Of a DNA stretch of 7,505 nt, positions 5,776-7,505 are shown in pieces. The stretch's first letter is position 1. Each line of letters begins with the position of its first letter. Origin of the DNA: an uncultured Cocleimonas sp. GTDB taxonomy: Bacteria; Pseudomonadota; Gammaproteobacteria; Thiotrichales; Thiotrichaceae. The DNA is taken from the NCBI GenBank assembly GCA_938041705.1, contig CALISP010000174.1, forward strand, positions 1-7,505. The letters are read 5' to 3'. The notes under the pieces are model-generated. The model searched no databases. It was given only the letters and a program-made list of their open reading frames with translations, and was not told the origin of the DNA. The position numbers and the translations under genes were made by a program.

Positions 5776-5872
5776 TTTATATAGCATTTGCTCTAAAGGC
5801 TCTATTAACAAGTTATAAAAACCATGAATTCTTGTTTTAAAAAGACATCCCCTTACTTTATGACTAACTTTA

Positions 5873-6802
5873 ATGATTAATCAAACTAAACAAGAATTTC
5901 ATATTTCAATTGATGTTGACGGCAAAACTGCCTTAGATTGGTTAGAGCAATCGTCTGGTTTGTCGAGACAAAAATTAAAACAATATATGCAACAAGGCTG
6001 TGTTTGGTTAGAGCGTGTTAATGGCGTTACTCATGAAAATGATTCGTTAGATAAGTCTGAAAAAACCCTTATAAATAATCCTGTAAATAAAAACCAGCAT
6101 GCATATGTACAGCGTCTGCGTCGTGCAAAAAAAACACTAATCAAAGATCAAGTTCTTCATTTTTACTATGACGAGTCAGTTTTATCAAAAGATATAAAGC
6201 CCGCTATTTTGATTGAAGATTTTGGTGGGTATAGCATTTGGAATAAACCCTCAGGAATGTTATCCCAAGGTTCTAAGTGGAGCGATCATTGCACTATTTA
6301 CCGTTGGGCGGAAAAAAAACTCTCACCTGAGAGACCAGCGTTTGTTGTGCATAGGTTAGATAGAGCTGCGAATGGCCTTATAATCGTGGCGCATAAAAAA
6401 AGTGTGGCAAGTCAGTTCGCTAGAATGTTTGAACTGAGGCAAATAGATAAGCATTATCTTGTTGAAGTGATAGGTGATTTTTCATCTATGGTCGCTAATA
6501 CTGATGACATACTGACAATAAATGATGTTATAGATAATAAAACAGCAAAAAGCTATGTCAGGATGTTAGCTTGTAATAAGGTTAAAAATACTTCAACGTT
6601 AGAAATTCAAATTGAAACTGGGCGTAAGCACCAAATTCGTAAGCATTTGTCTAATTTAGGTTTTCCTGTTTTGGGCGATCGGCTCTATGGAGGTTTTAAT
6701 GAAGAACTCTATGAATTGGTTGATCTGCAGCTTCAGGCGAAATCGCTGAAATTCATTTGTCCTTTGACGGACGAAGACAGAATTTTTACGCTGGATTCTT
6801 AA
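5873..6802 (+). CDS. RluA-family RNA pseudouridine synthase
   Basis: A 309-residue enzyme expected to convert uridine to pseudouridine in rRNA or tRNA; the target site cannot be read from the sequence. Residues about 10-100 look like a degenerate S4 RNA-binding domain (ALDWLEQSSGLSRQKLKQYM, then VWLERVNG) split by a charged insert at about 52-85. The catalytic domain (about 112-309) shows IWNKPSGMLSQG, the catalytic loop FVVHRLDRAANGLIIVAHK with Asp163, and the late motif TGRKHQIRKHLSNLGFPVLG followed by DRLYGG. The catalytic loop reads HRLDRAANG where most relatives have HRLDR-x-TSG, but the Asp is kept. The ATG at 5873 is the first start after an in-frame TGA at 5861 and has no recognisable Shine-Dalgarno sequence. 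Its 3' end overlaps the convergent esterase gene by 17 bp. Confidence 0.92.
   Translation: MINQTKQEFHISIDVDGKTALDWLEQSSGLSRQKLKQYMQQGCVWLERVNGVTHENDSLDKSEKTLINNPVNKNQHAYVQRLRRAKKTLIKDQVLHFYYDESVLSKDIKPAILIEDFGGYSIWNKPSGMLSQGSKWSDHCTIYRWAEKKLSPERPAFVVHRLDRAANGLIIVAHKKSVASQFARMFELRQIDKHYLVEVIGDFSSMVANTDDILTINDVIDNKTAKSYVRMLACNKVKNTSTLEIQIETGRKHQIRKHLSNLGFPVLGDRLYGGFNEELYELVDLQLQAKSLKFICPLTDEDRIFTLDS
6786..6802. other. 17-bp tail-to-tail gene overlap
   Basis: The last codons and stop of the pseudouridine synthase (TAA 6800-6802) overlap the last codons and stop of the esterase (TAA read from 6788 to 6786). There is no room for a terminator between them, so the two transcripts must run antisense into each other's coding regions. 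Confidence 0.93.
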
Positions 6803-7505
6803 GGATTTTAGGAGCTTCGCTCTTTGGTAAGGTCTCTTGTAAAACCCTTTCAATAAGATCTTTAACAGCGCTTTGAGATGTTTCTTTAGGGTTAGAGTTA
6901 GTATCAGCTTCGTTTTGAGTAATGTTATCAAAGGCAATGTTTAATGTCGGTAAGATGGTCTCTAAAATAATTGGTTGTGCAGCAGCAGTGGGGTGCAATT
7001 CATCTGCTTGAAAGAACTCTATGTTTTCAATCACATCTTTTAGAAAGAAGGGAATGAAAGGTAAATTGTAATCATTTGCTAGTTGAACAAATTGCTCTTC
7101 AAATTTTTCAGAGTAAACAACACCATAATTGGGAGGGATTTTCATTCCAAATAATACGACTTTCGCATCTGCCTGGTTTGACTTTTCTATCATTTGTTGT
7201 AAATTATTTTTGGTAATTTGAGGTGGAAAGCCACGTAAACCATCGTTAGCGCCGAGCTCCAAAATGACTAAATCAGGAGTGTGGTTTTTTAATGCTGCGG
7301 GCAATCGAGTTAAACCACCTTGAGTCGTTTCACCGCTGATACTTCCATTAATAACCTCAAAATCATCCCCTAATTTTTCTTCAAGCAAGCTAACCCAGCC
7401 CTTTTCTACAGGAATACCATATGCAGCACTGAGGCTATCTCCCCAAACTAAAATTTTAGTTGAGGCATGGCTATTTGAAGTTAACAAGCTAATACAAAGA
7501 ACCCC
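6786..7505 (-). CDS. tesA: TesA-like SGNH/GDSL esterase (arylesterase, thioesterase or lysophospholipase), 5' end outside the window
   Basis: 239 visible residues, open to the window edge. The visible start GVLCISLLTSNSHA is the end of a signal peptide, with likely cleavage after SHA, so the true start lies beyond 7505 and the protein is periplasmic or secreted. The TTG at 7487 is not the start, because it falls inside this signal peptide. Numbering from the edge, the SGNH blocks are GDSLSAAYG (nucleophile Ser24), NGSISGETT (oxyanion Gly58), LGANDGL (Asn87) and DELHP (Asp168, His171). This fits hydrolysis of acyl esters or thioesters as in E. coli TesA. After the usual end of the fold (about residue 192) there is a polar tail of about 47 residues rich in Asn, Glu and Ser, which TesA lacks. 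It converges on, and overlaps, the pseudouridine synthase gene. The exact substrate is open. Confidence 0.92.
   Translation of the reverse strand, partial: GVLCISLLTSNSHASTKILVWGDSLSAAYGIPVEKGWVSLLEEKLGDDFEVINGSISGETTQGGLTRLPAALKNHTPDLVILELGANDGLRGFPPQITKNNLQQMIEKSNQADAKVVLFGMKIPPNYGVVYSEKFEEQFVQLANDYNLPFIPFFLKDVIENIEFFQADELHPTAAAQPIILETILPTLNIAFDNITQNEADTNSNPKETSQSAVKDLIERVLQETLPKSEAPKILKNPA

Noticed and set aside
5611..5811. Minus-strand frames opposite the DUF2007 gene
   Set aside because: They overlap a gene with clear DUF2007 and zinc-ribbon motifs and show no domain of their own.
5807..5836. AACAAG / CTTGTT inverted repeat after the DUF2007 gene as a terminator
   Set aside because: Only six AU-rich pairs with an 18-nt loop and only four T at the end; too weak to call.
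6656..6937. 93-codon minus-strand frame across the end of the pseudouridine synthase and esterase
   Set aside because: Overlaps two well-supported genes, and its Leu/Lys-rich translation looks like an out-of-frame reading of the esterase tail.

Overview
The window looks like a stretch of chromosome from an AT-rich gammaproteobacterium, possibly marine. This rests on the gene families present (a CrgA-type LysR regulator, pirin, cytochrome b561, YceI, a GcvR-like double-ACT protein, a TesA-like esterase) and on gene order. The genus cannot be fixed from the sequence alone. I see no mobile element, tRNA, rRNA or CRISPR array, and no gene-free stretch longer than about 230 bases.

Layout. Positions 1-1215 hold the 3' part of an unrecognised gene. 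Its visible start is a tandem array of twelve 15-bp units coding for (Arg-Val/Ala-Glu-Ala-Glu)n, followed by a charged helix, an acidic linker and an unassigned C-terminal domain. Next comes a LysR-type regulator on the minus strand (1298-2203). It is divergent from a probable operon on the plus strand: pirin (2361-3221), cytochrome b561 (3223-3807, one base after pirin) and, 160 bp further on, a secreted YceI-family protein (3968-4552). A strong hairpin terminator (4626-4670) closes this group. A GcvR-like protein with two ACT domains (4713-5237, minus) is divergent from a small DUF2007/zinc-ribbon protein (5464-5775, plus). An RluA-family pseudouridine synthase (5873-6802, plus) then converges on, and overlaps by 17 bp, a TesA-like SGNH esterase (6786 to beyond 7505, minus) whose start lies outside the window.

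How the genes fit together. LysR, pirin, b561 and YceI read as one regulated module. The regulator and pirin promoters lie back to back in a 157-bp gap, which contains a TTCT-N7-AGAA dyad fitting the LysR-family T-N11-A box about 64 bp before the predicted pirin start. Pirin is a cupin metalloprotein, b561 a quinol-linked membrane haem protein, and YceI a periplasmic isoprenoid-binding lipocalin-like protein. A role in quinone handling or redox stress is a reasonable inference but is not proven here. The remaining genes look like ordinary housekeeping or regulatory genes.

The least explained parts are the repeat-bearing protein at the left edge, the divergent ACT/DUF2007 spacer with a mini-ORF whose stop overlaps the DUF2007 start, and the extra C-terminal tail on the esterase. 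I did not find convincing evidence for a wholly new multi-gene system.
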